Part shown: positions 9,517 through 21,170 of the stretch, one piece after another
How the letters are laid out: the number at the start of each line of letters is the position of its first letter
How positions within the stretch are numbered: position 1 is the stretch's first letter
NCBI GenBank assembly: GCA_016630955.3
Contig: CM049985.1
Coordinates: 558,001 to 622,000 of the forward strand
Direction of reading: 5' to 3'
Length of the DNA stretch: 64,000 bases
DNA from: Didymella arachidicola
Taxonomy: Eukaryota > Ascomycota > Dothideomycetes > Pleosporales > Didymellaceae
Notes under the pieces: model-generated
What the model saw: the letters and a program-made list of their open reading frames with translations, nothing else
What the model was told of the DNA's origin: nothing
Databases searched by the model: none
Program-made: the position numbers and the translations under genes

Positions 9517-11005
9517 TTACAAGACGAGGAGGCCGCCAAAGAGGGAAGAGACGAGGACGACAGCACCCATGACAAGAGGAGCGAAAGAGAACTCGCCGGG
9601 GCGAAGAGCAGAGGCAGCACCCTTGCTGGGCGAGGAGGAACCAGTAGTACCGCCAGCAGCGCCAGATGTAACGGCACCATCAGTAGCACTAGCTAGGTCG
9701 GTCTCCTGAGAGCCGGAGGACTGGGAGCCAGAGCCCTTGAGACCAGGGCCGGTACCAGCACCGTTCTTGAGGTAGTCGCTGGCACCGCTGGGGAACGCAG
9801 GAAGCTGGTCAGCCTTGATGGTAACGTTCCAGGTCTTGGACTCGGCAGGGCACTCAGATGCAGAGCCGCTAGACTTGTAACCACCGTCGCCGGAGGGGTC
9901 AGTGGCGTTGGCATAGGCGTTCTTCAGGGTGGTGAAGTCGGCAAGCTCCTTGACATTGTCACCGTTAATCTCAACGAGGCCGTAGTTGGAGTCCTCCTGA
10001 GAGTACTCGTAGACGAGGCCACCAGAGTAGACGGAGGACATGTCGGTGCTATAGATGGACTTCACTTCGTTGAACTGACGTTTGTTGGTGTTGCAACCGA
10101 ACTCAGACAGGAAAATGGGCAGAGAGTAGTTGCCGAGCTTCTGAACCTTCTGGTCCCAACCGGCGCCGGTAAAGGTGTTGGGGTCGCACCACGAGTAGTC
10201 GTTGAAGGCATAGAAGTCGGAGCGGATAGAGTCCTCACCGCAGTTCATGTAGTCGGCCATCTCGTATCGGTTGGACTCGACATCAGCAGCGCTATAGCCG
10301 ACGGGAACCTTGCGGAGCTTGCGAGCGTTCATGTAGGACTTGATGTCACGGGTGACAGCCTTGACGAAAGGAGCACAGTTGGTGGTGGAGTCGTCGTTGA
10401 TGACCTCGTTTCCGGAGAAGAAGAGAAGGGTGTTGGAGTAGGCGGCGAACTTCTCGACGGTCGCGAAAACGCTCTGGAGGTAAACCTTGTTGTAGGAGAC
10501 CTGGGGAGAAGCGCGGTTGAGGGAGTACTTGGGGGTGTTGACGTCAAGCGCAAGGTAGATACCAGCATCGGCGAGGGCGTTCATGCAGGTGTCGTGCTCA
10601 GCAGTGTTGTCGACAGTGTAAACACGGACAGTGTTGATACCGAGCTCCTTGAACTTTGCAATGTCGCGCTTGCAGCCATCAGCGTCGGCAATGGGGTCCT
10701 TGGCGTCGGATGCACCACCTAAGGGAGGTCAGTTGGAGGTCTTTCAACAACACTCATCCATTCTTACCGGGCTGGTAGTCAACGCCACGGATGTAGAAAC
10801 GCTGGTTGCCCTTCCAGAAAGCTGTTTGGATGTTAGTGATTGTTCTAGCAGGGGTTCCGAGGATTCCCGGCTACGCACCATTGCCCTTGACGGTGATAGA
10901 TGTAACATCAGCGCGCTTCTGGACGGGGGTGGCAGGGGTGGCAGGGGAGGCAGCAACAGTTGTGGCGAGGACGCCGGCAACGGCAGCAATGGTGACGCTC
11001 TTCAT
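9517..11005 (-). CDS. GPI-anchored 1,3-beta-glucanosyltransferase (GH72, GAS/GEL family)
   Basis: Cell-wall enzyme that elongates 1,3-beta-glucan by cutting and religating chains at the plasma-membrane surface (family knowledge). Exons are 10879-11005, 10768-10821 and 9517-10718, introns 57 and 49 nt; 460 residues. It has a signal peptide (MKSVTIAAVAGVLATTVAAS), a GH72 domain at about 35-340 with acid/base Glu in FFSGNEVINDD and nucleophile Glu in FLSEFGCN. A Ser/Gly/Thr-rich stretch and a C-terminal hydrophobic tail (LVMGAVVLVSSLFGGLLVL) follow, as for GPI attachment. No Cys-rich CBM43/X8 domain is present, so it belongs to the shorter GEL1-like subgroup. Confidence 0.92.
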
Positions 11006-12301
11006 TGTGGTGATGTTTGTGGGAGTGACGGAATAGTTTCGTTGGTAGAAGTCGTGGCGAGAGAAGAGCTTTTCGATGGCAAACTGGGAAAAGCTGAAAG
11101 CGACAGACGGTGAAAGGCAGTTGCAAACGAGAGTATGCGCCTGGGCGAAAGGGCGATTAGAAGAGGGTGTAGAAGAAGAAGTCGCGCACAGGAACAGTGA
11201 CAGCGAGGAAGTCGATGGGCAGGCAAAACAAGTTGGGGAGACGGGTTATTAGAGGAACCCAATCCCGGCATAGCAGCACTGGCGGCTGCTATCTGCGGAA
11301 TGCTCGCTGCAGGCTTCATTGGCCGGGGCGCCCCACTAGCGACAGGGATCGCACTTGCCAAATCTCAGAAGCCTCCGCCCAGCCAGCGCCTGCCCCCTGA
11401 AAAGCTCAACCAAGGCGCCCAGAGAGCCCAAGTCGGGGCCAACAAGCTGTGTGGCCAAGCGACTGAGAATACCGGGTCTCTCGGCGATCGTGCTTCTTTG
11501 GTCTGCTTCAGAAGTTGCTGAAACGCGCGTCGCCGTCATTCCTGTGCGAATGAACGAAGATCTGTATCAAAAGGCTGCTGCCGTTCCCTGTTGCGCTGCC
11601 AGCTGTGGGGTGCCGGGTGGGCCACACCAAGATTAAACCATGAGCTCATCGTCAACATGCAACCGGCATGGCAACAACTCGTAGAATTGGCATCGAGCGG
11701 TGGCTGGGTAATGGTAGGTTGAACAGCCTAGCAGAACACGAGTGGCGCAGAGTATTCGCCAGATGCAGCGTCTGCTAGTTGAAGACGGCGCGCTGGACCT
11801 ATTATTGTATGCTGCCTTTACGAGGCTGGCTAACAGCGGAAGTAGGGGAAGGCGGTTCCCTGCGATCATCGCCAACATGAGTGTCTCGTGTTGTCGACAC
11901 AGCCTCCATCGTAATGCGGATCATCGCGACCTTTTTGTTGGACTGGCGTATCATCAATTCGTGCTACTTGCTAATTTTCATTATTTACATGCGGCTGCTA
12001 AAGACTCCGCTCATTACGATTAACGACGATATATCCTCACGTCTACAGCTCATAAGACCACATCAAGATGCCGTTGCGCAGGGTCAGCCCAAGCACCCAG
12101 GAGCAACCAAGGCGCAGGACCCAACTTGCACACGGGACCGCATGGAACTGCCATGCCAGATAGTACCGCGGACCACGAATCTTCGTCTCGTTTTTCGACT
12201 TTCTTACCAAGAACATATTCAAGGTGTTTTCTGGTCGGACTGGGCCCGTTCATCGGCTCCCCAGGACAACGGATAGGCCGACCCGTAGCGTCCTTGCATT
12301 C
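11006..12301. other. Intergenic, 1.3 kb, no convincing gene
   Basis: Upstream of the glucanosyltransferase gene and downstream of the syntaxin gene. It contains an Ala/Pro-rich open frame on each strand around 11.2-11.4 kb, but I see no start context, splice pattern or family resemblance to call it a gene. It probably holds a long promoter and leader for the abundant cell-wall enzyme. Confidence 0.4.
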
Positions 12302-13521
12302 CTAGTTCTTCTTGAGACCGAAATAAAGACCCAAAACGAGAGCAATGATGGCGATGATGAGCACCACAACGAACAGAGTCCACCATTTGAGCTTCCTTGC
12401 GCGTATGGCAGACTTGATGCCCCGGTCGAGTTGTGTGTTGGCGTGCTTGGCGTCTTCATTGACCTGTATGGTCTGGTTCTCAACTTGAACAGTCTGCTCC
12501 TCCTGGTAGACAACCTGCTCATTCAACTGCTGGAACAGAGTGGCCAGCTCGACCATGGTCTTCTCAATGCGTTGGATGTCATTGTGACGAGCACGAACAG
12601 CACCCAACACACTGGACGCTTGCCCACTGCGGTTGCTCTTGAGCTGGGAAAGTGGTCAGCATAGGGCTGAGGTTCGATCAGGGCAAGATACTTACTGCTT
12701 GTGTGAAGATACCCTCGTCACCCCAGTCGGCGTTCGCGGCCTCCTGTACTTCGGCCTCGGTTGCCTCAGGGTTGATGACTCTGTACTGACGGGCGATGGC
12801 CTCGCGGTACCTCTTAGAGTAGTCTGCCTCTTCTTTCTGAAAGTCCTCGAGCTGAGTCTTGAACGTCCTCTTCAGCGACTCGACCTGTGTCTTCTTGAAC
12901 GCATTGTTGGGATCGCGTGCGGCATCACGCTCGAGGAACTTGATCTCGTCTTTGATCTGTGTGTTCCTGATCTGTGTCTGCGAAACGATGCTCTCGAGCT
13001 CGGCAGAAGAGCGGTTGTCCGGTGACGAGAGCAAGCGCTGGTGGATGTTCGAGATGGCGCCAATGTCCTGCGTAAGCTGACCGATCCTGGTCTTGGTTCC
13101 GTCGATGCGCTGGAGGAAGTCCTGCTGGCTCAGAGGCTTGGTGCCCGGCTGCTCGAGGCCATACGGCTGCTGGCCAGCCTGCCCGTTGTTTGCGTAGTGC
13201 TGCTGCGCTGTGTTTCCGTGGGGCAGAGGGGCATCTGTGTGCGGTACCGTCTGCGATGGCGCGGGCGCAGAATACTGAGAGGGTTGCGAGTAGTTGGAGT
13301 CGGCCTGCGTCAATTGGTTCGGTCGGCCCGGTTGCTCATCGTACTACAACTCCGTGTCAGTGGTGGTCGTGTCGGCGCGCACTCGCTCTGCTTACGCCTC
13401 CACCATATGGGTTCGACGAGCCGTAGCCAGTGTTGCCATATGGGTTGCTTGTGCCGCCGTAGCCTGCCTCGGCCTGCCCGTAAGGGTTTCCGCCGTACTG
13501 CTGGTAGTTGTTGCCAGACAT
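12302..13521 (-). CDS. sso1: Plasma-membrane syntaxin (Qa-SNARE), Sso1/Sso2-like
   Basis: t-SNARE for exocytic vesicle fusion at the plasma membrane (family knowledge). Exons are 13396-13521, 12696-13343 and 12302-12643, introns 52 nt each; 371 residues. The N-terminus (about 1-115) is rich in Gln, Tyr, Gly and Asn. An Habc-like helical region spans about 125-250. The SNARE motif spans about 270-335 (RHNDIQRIEKTMVELATLFQ), with the central glutamine in VVYQEEQT. A C-terminal membrane anchor (WWTLFVVVLIIAIIALVLGL) is followed by FGLKKN. The long Tyr/Gly/Gln-rich prefix is typical of filamentous ascomycete Sso proteins. Confidence 0.9.
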
Positions 13522-13920
13522 GCCGCGCGCGTTGAGGTGCGTCAAAGGCTGTTTCGGACGGCCGCGTCTCGGCTGTCAGAGAGATGCGGAAGCGACGGAA
13601 GGGTGCGCAATCGGGCGCAGTAAGGATACTGTGTGTCGCGAACGTGGGTAGTGATGCGAATTGATGCAGCGACGGTGGAGAGCAGTGGGGGCAACGGCTC
13701 GTTGTTGTTCTGATGAGCGGAGCAGGGCAGCACGGCTGGTAATCTTGAAAGCTACGATCCGTAAAGGGCCACTGCCCAGGAACCGAGCCACCTTGAGACG
13801 TCACGTCACGTCACCTGCATGTCAGCCATCGCGCTAGTCCATGTCCGGGCCCTGCCAATGTTCGGGCGAACTCCTGCCATTGCCAATCTCTCGACTGTAT
13901 AGCTCCTTGTTACTGCTGCC

Positions 13921-13974
13921 TTCATACTGAGCGCGGCGTTTCTGCGCAGGTAGAAACGCCGCGCTCAGTATGAA
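13921..13974. repeat. Perfect 23-bp inverted repeat with 8-bp spacer
   Basis: The left arm 13921-13943 (starts TTCATACTGAGCGCGGCG) and right arm 13952-13974 are exact reverse complements; the spacer 13944-13951 is GCGCAGGT. Pairing stops abruptly at both ends. It would form a very stable hairpin in DNA or RNA. There are no flanking repeats or T-run that would fix its nature. Confidence 0.9.
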
Positions 13975-14681
13975 AGAAGCTGCGACAGTGCCTCAGCACA
14001 AAACAACTTCGAACAGCAGTTGCATCTCGAGCAGCTATGGACGGGCAATTGCTCCATCATGGCAGCTGAGCAGAAAAATAGCCTCGCTCGCAAGCCTTAG
14101 TTCCAATAGTCAATCTCGAAAGTCAGCCTCACGCTCACCGTATCCAAATCTTACAAGAACTGGAGCGAACATTGCATCTGTGCAGCGGGCCGTACCCTTT
14201 CTGCTCGCCATTGACGCTGAACGCGTGTCGGCTCTCAGTATTTCGGCTTGACTTCATGGAACACGTGTAGCGCAACGTCCCGCCACTAATGACTGGCATA
14301 AATGGTCAGGCAGCTCGGTCGTGTTCGTGACTGCCTGCTCAGGTAAACCGCAAGGCAGTTTCGATGCTGCCCATATCCTTGACAAACTTGAATAACAACC
14401 AGCTCGAGCAGCCCGCCTGAGCCTATCGAAGAATAACACTCAATATGCAGCAAGACCACATGATATAAAGCCAAGACCATGTGGAGAAGGAAGCTCACCC
14501 TCGTTGACTATCTCCCCACTCTGGGTGCGCCAGTCCCATTGCATTCTAGTCACCAAAAGTGACATGGATCCGTCCCAGCACATCCACTGTTTTCAACCCA
14601 CAAACCAACAGAGATTCTGGGATACTACTCATTGTCACCGTTGAGCTTGGGATGCTCAAAGCCTAGCTCTTGACCAGACGA

Positions 14682-14831
14682 TCAACCTGCAGGCGGTACT
14701 TGTGGTCTGCTTGCGTGCCTCGACAGAGACTTACAAGTGGTCGTAATCTCATCGATACCCAGACTGGTGCTATCCAGGCGCACCTTTTGAACGTGATGAG
14801 TTCCAGGAAACCGCTTGCTGGAGGAAGACAT
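14682..14831 (-). other. Possible small ORF or gene remnant (49 codons)
   Basis: The minus frame begins MSSSSKRFPGTHHVQKVRLD and has a polar, coding-like composition. A GTAAGT follows the TTT at about residue 32, and the sequence after it reads YRLQVDRLVKS and then GFEHPKLNGDNE in shifted frames. The only intron that would join them is 28 nt, too short. It may be a decayed gene end; I do not recognise a family. Confidence 0.2.
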
Positions 14832-15034
14832 GGAGCAGAGTCAGCGTCAGATAAGTTGCACTTCCCGTGTCGGAGGCGTCCCATCGCACTGAGCAGAAGA
14901 AGAGAATAACGCTCAGCCGCATGTCCAAGACACGGATACGATAGAAATGACATGTATCTACACGTTCGTACAAACGAACCTAAACTCCATCGCTTTTTTC
15001 AAACAGCCTTCCATCCCTTACATGTATGCACCAT

Positions 15035-18000
15035 CTACTTCGCCTCATGCTTCTCTCTACCCAAGCCCAGACATACCCCAGCAGCTTCCAGCTCGCCCAG
15101 AACGCGATTCTCCAGCTCATTGACCTCACCTTCCTTCTTACCAAGCATCTCCACCTCGCGCTCGTCGAAAGCGACGACACGCTCGCGCAGCGCGCTCTTG
15201 CGGCTTAACCAGCTCTCGATGTCTTCCTTGACGTTGTCCTTGTCCCAGTCAAGCAATGTGATTTCATTGACCTGGATGCCGAGTTTAGGCCCTTGTTTGC
15301 GAACATCCTCGATGATGGCGGAAAGCAGAGCGAGTGAGTGTGTCTCTGATGCCACGGAAAGCGTAATCTTCGTCGCGCCTGTCCGTGCTGATGGGCTAGA
15401 GTCGATGGCGTGGGATGCGCGGCTGAGCTGCTCGGGGAACTGGTTGAGGAAGGAGGAGATCTCTGAAGCGATGGGTGCACCAACTGAGAGCAGGAGATTT
15501 AAGCATAAGGGAAGAATGCCCTTCGTCCATATCGAGTGTAGGCGCGCCGGCGTGTCGTAAGGTCCCATGCCGTTGGACCGCCGGTAGTAGTTCATGAGGT
15601 TAGCCGTATGCAACTGCGATAAGACGCCCTCGACTGCCATGGTCTCGGCCATGGCAGGAATCGCTGAGAGCGATAGAAGAAACAGTACAGCAAGCTCGCC
15701 ATAGACAGGATCGGCAACACCATTTTGTGACACAGTGAGGCGGTCGGACCAGGAGAATAGGCTGGTAGCGTAGCGGACGGTGCCGTTGTTCGCAAAGAGC
15801 AACGCCGCTTGGCTCTGCCACTTGCTCATTTCTGGAACAGCAACTATGCGTTGAATTAGGGCAGTAAGAAGCGCAAAGTCCGAGGGTGTGACAGTTGTAG
15901 GGTCAGCATGCAGTTGGTTTGCAAGGCTGCGGAATCCCTTGGCAACTGTGTCAGCGAGGATCTCAAGAAGTAGTGTTGAGCTTGATGTTTCCAAAGCCTT
16001 GTGACTGGCAGGCACGGTGCCGCGGAAGCTCGAGCGGAACTCGGTGTCTCCATTCTGTTGCGTTCCTTCCACAAGGTGAGGCTGCAATGCAAGATATAGG
16101 ACTCGTAGTTGGGACCGGTAATAGTGAACGGCGCCGTTGGAGAACACGTTATCGAAATCCGGTGTAGATGCACGGATAGCATTCCAGACAGGAGTAAGTA
16201 GTTGGCGTGCGTCTGAAGTGTGAATCTTGGCCTCGACAAGCTTCTTAAGTAGGCCAAAGGACAGATCGGTACGCAAAACGCTAAGCTGGCCAAATAGAAC
16301 CTCAGGCAGCGTGTTGTCTGCGTTCGCCTTCATGGACCTTCTCACGACACCAACAATGACCTGGACGAGTCGCTCATCCTTGCCGGCAAAGTTGCTTAGC
16401 TCCAGTGCCAGAAGCTTCCAACTTTGCAGGAGCTGCACTTGCGACTCAACCAGACCGAGATTGAAGTTAGCTTTCTCTAATTCTCTGACAAAGCCAGTCG
16501 CTCCTCGAGGTCCTGCCCATCGATTGTCAAAGTTTAGCAGCTGCTCGGCAAGCTCAAGATCATAGAAGAAGCTTCGGCCAAATGACTCCGGGTACAGCGC
16601 CGTCCTCTTCAGATTAGCGAGTGTGACGCCAGGAAATTGCTGCTCTAGATTCTGTTTGAGGTTGTTGTGTAGCGAATTGTTATAGGCTGGGAGCACAAGG
16701 GCATTGTCTTCGAGATATGCGAGAGCTGGCACAACATCCTTGAGGGGTGTGATGTCACCAACTTGCCGTGAGCTGTGAAGGTACATTGCCAATACCTCGC
16801 AAGCCAATGAAGCAAAGCGGTTCTGGTACGAGCGTTCCAGGACTTCCGCGTTCGATTGTGGGTTCTTCGGTTGTCTTGTCATCCAAGACAAGAATTCAAG
16901 TAGCTTCTGGATAAGGTTTTTGTGCTTGCGCAGGTCACCTGTCGCCCATGACCAGTTGTTCTGGGTAGACGTGACGAACCCGAGCTTGGCCGTGTATAAA
17001 GGCCACGAAAAGCTTGACGTGCTTGATGTTGGCAAAACCATGTTAGATATGGATTGGATGGCCCATGTCAGGAGCGCCTTATGCCCTGAGACTGGTGCCG
17101 ACTCGGGCGCTGTTTGTAGGGATTCCTTGGGTGTCTTGCCAGTAAGCAAGTACATGGAGAACCACCGCTGTTGACACGTTACTACAGCGGAAAGCAAATT
17201 CCAGACATCTGTCTGGATGTCGACTATCCTAAGAGGTTCGTCAAGCTCAGACACCACACTCAGGAAGTTTTTGGCAGTGCGCGATCCAAGATGGCCCAGT
17301 AAAGACGGTGGCTCCTGCTCGGCCGAGCCGTTGGCCTCTTGCGTTTCCGTGATGCGAACAGCACCCCGGACGAGAGTCTCCAACAAACGCACCACAGGAG
17401 ACTTCCACCTGTCACTGGCTACATAGAGACGTGCGAGTAAGGGTGTAGCCTTGTACAATTGCTGCTCGAGATGTGTCCAAGGCTTGTTCTGTAGCAGAGC
17501 TACTCGTACGAGTGTACTGGCCAGGAGCAACGTCGACTCTGTTTGCTGCAACCACAGTGCCGCAGAGCTGGTGAGTAATGTAGATTCGTTAGAACCTGCC
17601 CCAATGACCAGCGATGCTAGAATGGGGTTGGTTGGCAGATTGTTCTCGGATTTGGTGAGGTACAGCTGAGTGATGTATTCTGCGATTGGTGCAATAGGCT
17701 TTGTGAGTTTGGCAGATAGCTGTGGCGCGTCATCCACACCGTGTGCAAGCTTCAGGATCTTTGTAAACACGTCGCAGATGGTGATGTTGATCTCAGGATG
17801 ATGATCTGGTCGTGTGTACTTCCAACTCAGCGAGCTCTCGTAGATGCTGGCAAGGGTGCGACCGAACGTGAACAGCGTCGTACTCATGATCTTGTCGGAT
17901 GTGCCGCTTTCTGCAACATTCGAGGCATCGAAGCGGCTGAGAGCTTTGCTTGGACTTTTGCGAACAACGGAGCGGTCGACAGCATCTGTCACAAGACTGT

Positions 18001-20657
18001 CGTACAGTCGTATGCAGCCAATAAGAAAATCGTATCGACCGAGTACCATCTCGGTACCAATGAGTATAGCAGCGAGGCTGCCGCCATTGCCGTCGCCCTC
18101 GAGCAGCCGGCTTTGAGCCAGGAAGGGCCAGACTCTGTTTGGTGCAATGAGCACAAGCGCTTCCAAAAAGTGTGTACAGTTCACGAGCAACTCAAGGGAG
18201 ACCTCGTTACCTGGCTCTTGACACAGTCGTAGCAGTTCCTCTTCGAACACGGCTAGGACAATACTGACAGTGTCTTGACTTCCATCTGTGCTGATGCTTA
18301 ACGCTTCCAACAGCTCAATCGAGCAAATACCATCCGATGAATGAAGTGAAGAATGCAGCAGGTCCGCGAATAAGCCGACAATGTCGACAGCATTCTCTCG
18401 TGTGGCAGGCCCTTGAGTTGTGTACTCAACTCGACTGCTCCCACTGGGATATGATGAGAGCAGCTGTACCAAGTACGTCAAGGTGGAATGTGGGTAATGC
18501 CACACCGCTACATACGGCTTCTCACTGTCATCGACGATGATACCTTCGGTACCTGCGGGGATGACCATAAGACGTTCGTTTCGAGGCATACTTGAAGACG
18601 AAAGCAGGCGGCGCTGACTTTGAAGATTCGACAGATCAGATGAGAACAGCGGAAGGTGTGCAGTGAGTTCGACCCAATTTGCGTTCTCCTCCTCACGTGT
18701 CAGCGCATATCCTGCGAAGCCCATTGGAAGTCGTTGCATCAGTTGGTTTGTCTCGGTAAGCTTTTCCACAAAAGTGGGTAGTCCATTTTGGACTGTCTTG
18801 TCCCCGCGCGTGAGTACACTAAAGAACTTGAGGAAGGGCGTCGATTCGTATGGGTAGCGAAGACGTGCCTCGTTGAGGAGCATCGGCCTCAAAATGTCTT
18901 CGTCTTCCAAGAAGAAGGACACTACAGGGTCAGCGTGGTGCACAGCGCCTTTGCCAGCCCAGGCACGGAACGACCTGTCGCCGCCAAGGATCGAGTACGT
19001 GGTGATGATGAGATCTGAACTATAAACGACCACGTCGCTTCCGAGAGCAGCACGGAGAAGCTGCAGGAAATTCAGCCGGAGTCTGTCTCTCGATATTTGA
19101 TCAATTGAGGTGCCAAATGCTGACAGGCCTGTATCGACCAGGGTGTCGATAACGTTCATTATACCGGCGGCTGAGCTGACTTCAGCAAGCTCCAGATACG
19201 GGCTTTTGCCGTCGAACAGCTCGGAGCCTTCCAAACCCCTGATGACCATGGCCGACTCTTCGATAGCAGATGGTTCAGGAATAGGTCTTTTAGAAGCACC
19301 AGGCGCTTCAAGCATTCCCTCTCGCTGCTTCTCCTCGTATTCAGCCCGGCTGGTGAGCTTCCACGTCAAGATTGCCCACGCAAACATTGGAGGTGTTGCG
19401 GGACTGGGACCAAGTGCTCGTGCCTCGCCAAAAATGCTGGTAATGTTCTCGACGACTCCGGTATTCAGGATATATGACGAGGTCTCCCATTTCTTGTACT
19501 CGTCCGACTGGAGGTCATCGACAACGGTATCGACATTGAGAATGGCTAAGGAAACCAGCGATGTCATCAATTGGATGACAGATATCAATGGCTCTTGACG
19601 TGGTGTGACGCATGGGAACTGTACGAAGAAACCACGACTGCCGAATGTGGTGAGCCAGTCCTCGATGGTAGCGGCCGGTACGAAGCCTTTGGTCACCACA
19701 TCGGCGTGCACATGCGCCAGGTGCAGCAAGTGCAATAGCTCTACAGTCTGAGCCAGAACCCATTTCTCAGATGCAGCTTCGATGATCGACTCGGCTACGT
19801 TCCATGAGTAGCCACCGTCGAGGGCCTCGCACCTGTTCTTCACGGCCTGCAGGCATTGGTCGAGTGCTGTCGCAGGTCCACTGCTTTGCGCAGTAGCGAT
19901 CCTTTGACCGAGCTCTTCGATCCATCCCGCACCAACTGTGTGGTAATCGTTACCGTAGATTGTTTGGCTGCGCAATTGCGGTGCAACACCCCATGAAATC
20001 AGAAGCTGACTGATCCGGAGGATCGAGGCGCAGGTCGAATGGAAAACTTCTATTATGCGTAGTCTGCGCTGGTCTTGGGAATCGAACTGTGTGGAGTTGT
20101 GGGCAAGCGGTGTTTGGAGTATGGATGAGTTTGGGACGAATGTAGATGCACCAAAGTTGGCAAGCCCAGCGGCATCTTGCACACTCAACGCCTCCTCTTC
20201 AGTCAGGCCGCTGAGCAGCTGGACCGTCGATCTGCTTTGCCACTCTTGCGCGACCAGCTGCAGCGCAGCATTCTCCGAGATCTGCGCCTCCTTCGACAGC
20301 CACAGACTATCCTCTTTGATCTCGTTGAGGTTGTAATTGCTATTCTGCGCAGGCGTCACGCTGATAGGGGCGGTTTTGCTCTCGAATTTGCTCTTCTCCT
20401 GCTGTGATGGGGCTGCGAAGGGTTTCCAGGGCCGGCTGAGGGTTTCGACGTTCTCGTCCGCCGCAAGGAACTCGCGCAACGCTTCGCTTCTCGACGCGGT
20501 TTCGGGTTCGCAAAGGGCGCGGTATGCAATGTCCCATGTCCTGAGTCTGTCAGTGGCTGTTGTTGATGTCGGTGCACGCATTGTAAACATACACAAGCTG
20601 CTGCTCTCCCTTGAAGCACTTGGACAGGTCAAATTCGGTCGATTGAATGGGAGCCAT
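15035..20657 (-). CDS. nup192: Nucleoporin Nup192/Nup205
   Basis: Large alpha-helical scaffold nucleoporin of the nuclear pore inner ring (family knowledge). Exon 1 is 20593-20657 (MAPIQSTEFDLSKCFKGEQQ), then a short intron, then one huge exon 15035-20540; 1856 residues, in line with fungal Nup192. It is helical throughout with no membrane segment. The 3' splice site is ambiguous: CTCAG at 20541-20542 (chosen, 9 nt after a CTGAC branch motif) or CAG 8-9 nt earlier, which would add a few residues in frame. The start is close to that of the divergent TrpC gene, with a shared promoter of about 500 bp. Confidence 0.88.
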
Positions 20658-21170
20658 GGCTGCGCTGCGGTGCGCGAAATATAAAGTAGCTAGCCAAAGG
20701 CCATTAAGGCAGGTAGGATGCGTGGGCGGAGGGGGAGCCGGAATGTTTGGCCTGGTGAAAGTCGCGAGAGCTTCGCGCCTAGGAGTTTGGCGGACAGTGG
20801 CTGATGCGCGCCACACTTTGTGGCTGCAGTGGCAGGCAGGCAGATGCGATCGGCGAAATGACAGCTGCGGCACCGAATCCATGCCCGCCCGCCCTCCGCA
20901 ATGAGGTCTCAATAAATTGACTGAGTCACTTCCTTCTACGCCGCATTGTCCCCCTTGGACTAACTTTCAACGTCTATATCCGGAGTCGCGTACGCATTCT
21001 GGAGCTTGACCTTTCGCATTGGACATTATCACTGCTGGGGACGTACTCAGAACCTGGCCTCACCATACACCCCCGCGGAACACAGTAGCGAAGTACAAAG
21101 GCGGCTTGAGCCTACAGAATTGTCACCACTTCAGACGACAACAAGTCTTTCACTCTCGTGCGCCATCGTC
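20658..21170. promoter_or_regulatory. Shared divergent promoter of nup192 and trpC
   Basis: The 513 bp between the two start codons. No uORF is obvious on the TrpC side except an upstream in-frame extension lacking an ATG. No specific Gcn4/CpcA site could be assigned with confidence. Confidence 0.4.

Larger units (their letters stand above)
13522..15034. other. Intergenic, 1.5 kb, with an inverted repeat and a possible small ORF
   Basis: Lies between the divergent syntaxin promoter and the 3' end of the nucleoporin gene. The inverted repeat at 13921-13974 and the short frame at 14682-14831 are listed separately. Nothing else recognisable was seen. Confidence 0.4.

Noticed and set aside
12668..12685. 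B-box-like GGTTCGATC in the syntaxin intron
   Set aside because: No T stem and no cloverleaf; it lies within a well-defined mRNA intron.
14690..14735. 28-nt GT-AG intron
   Set aside because: Shorter than the lower limit seen in fungi; kept only as a weak finding.
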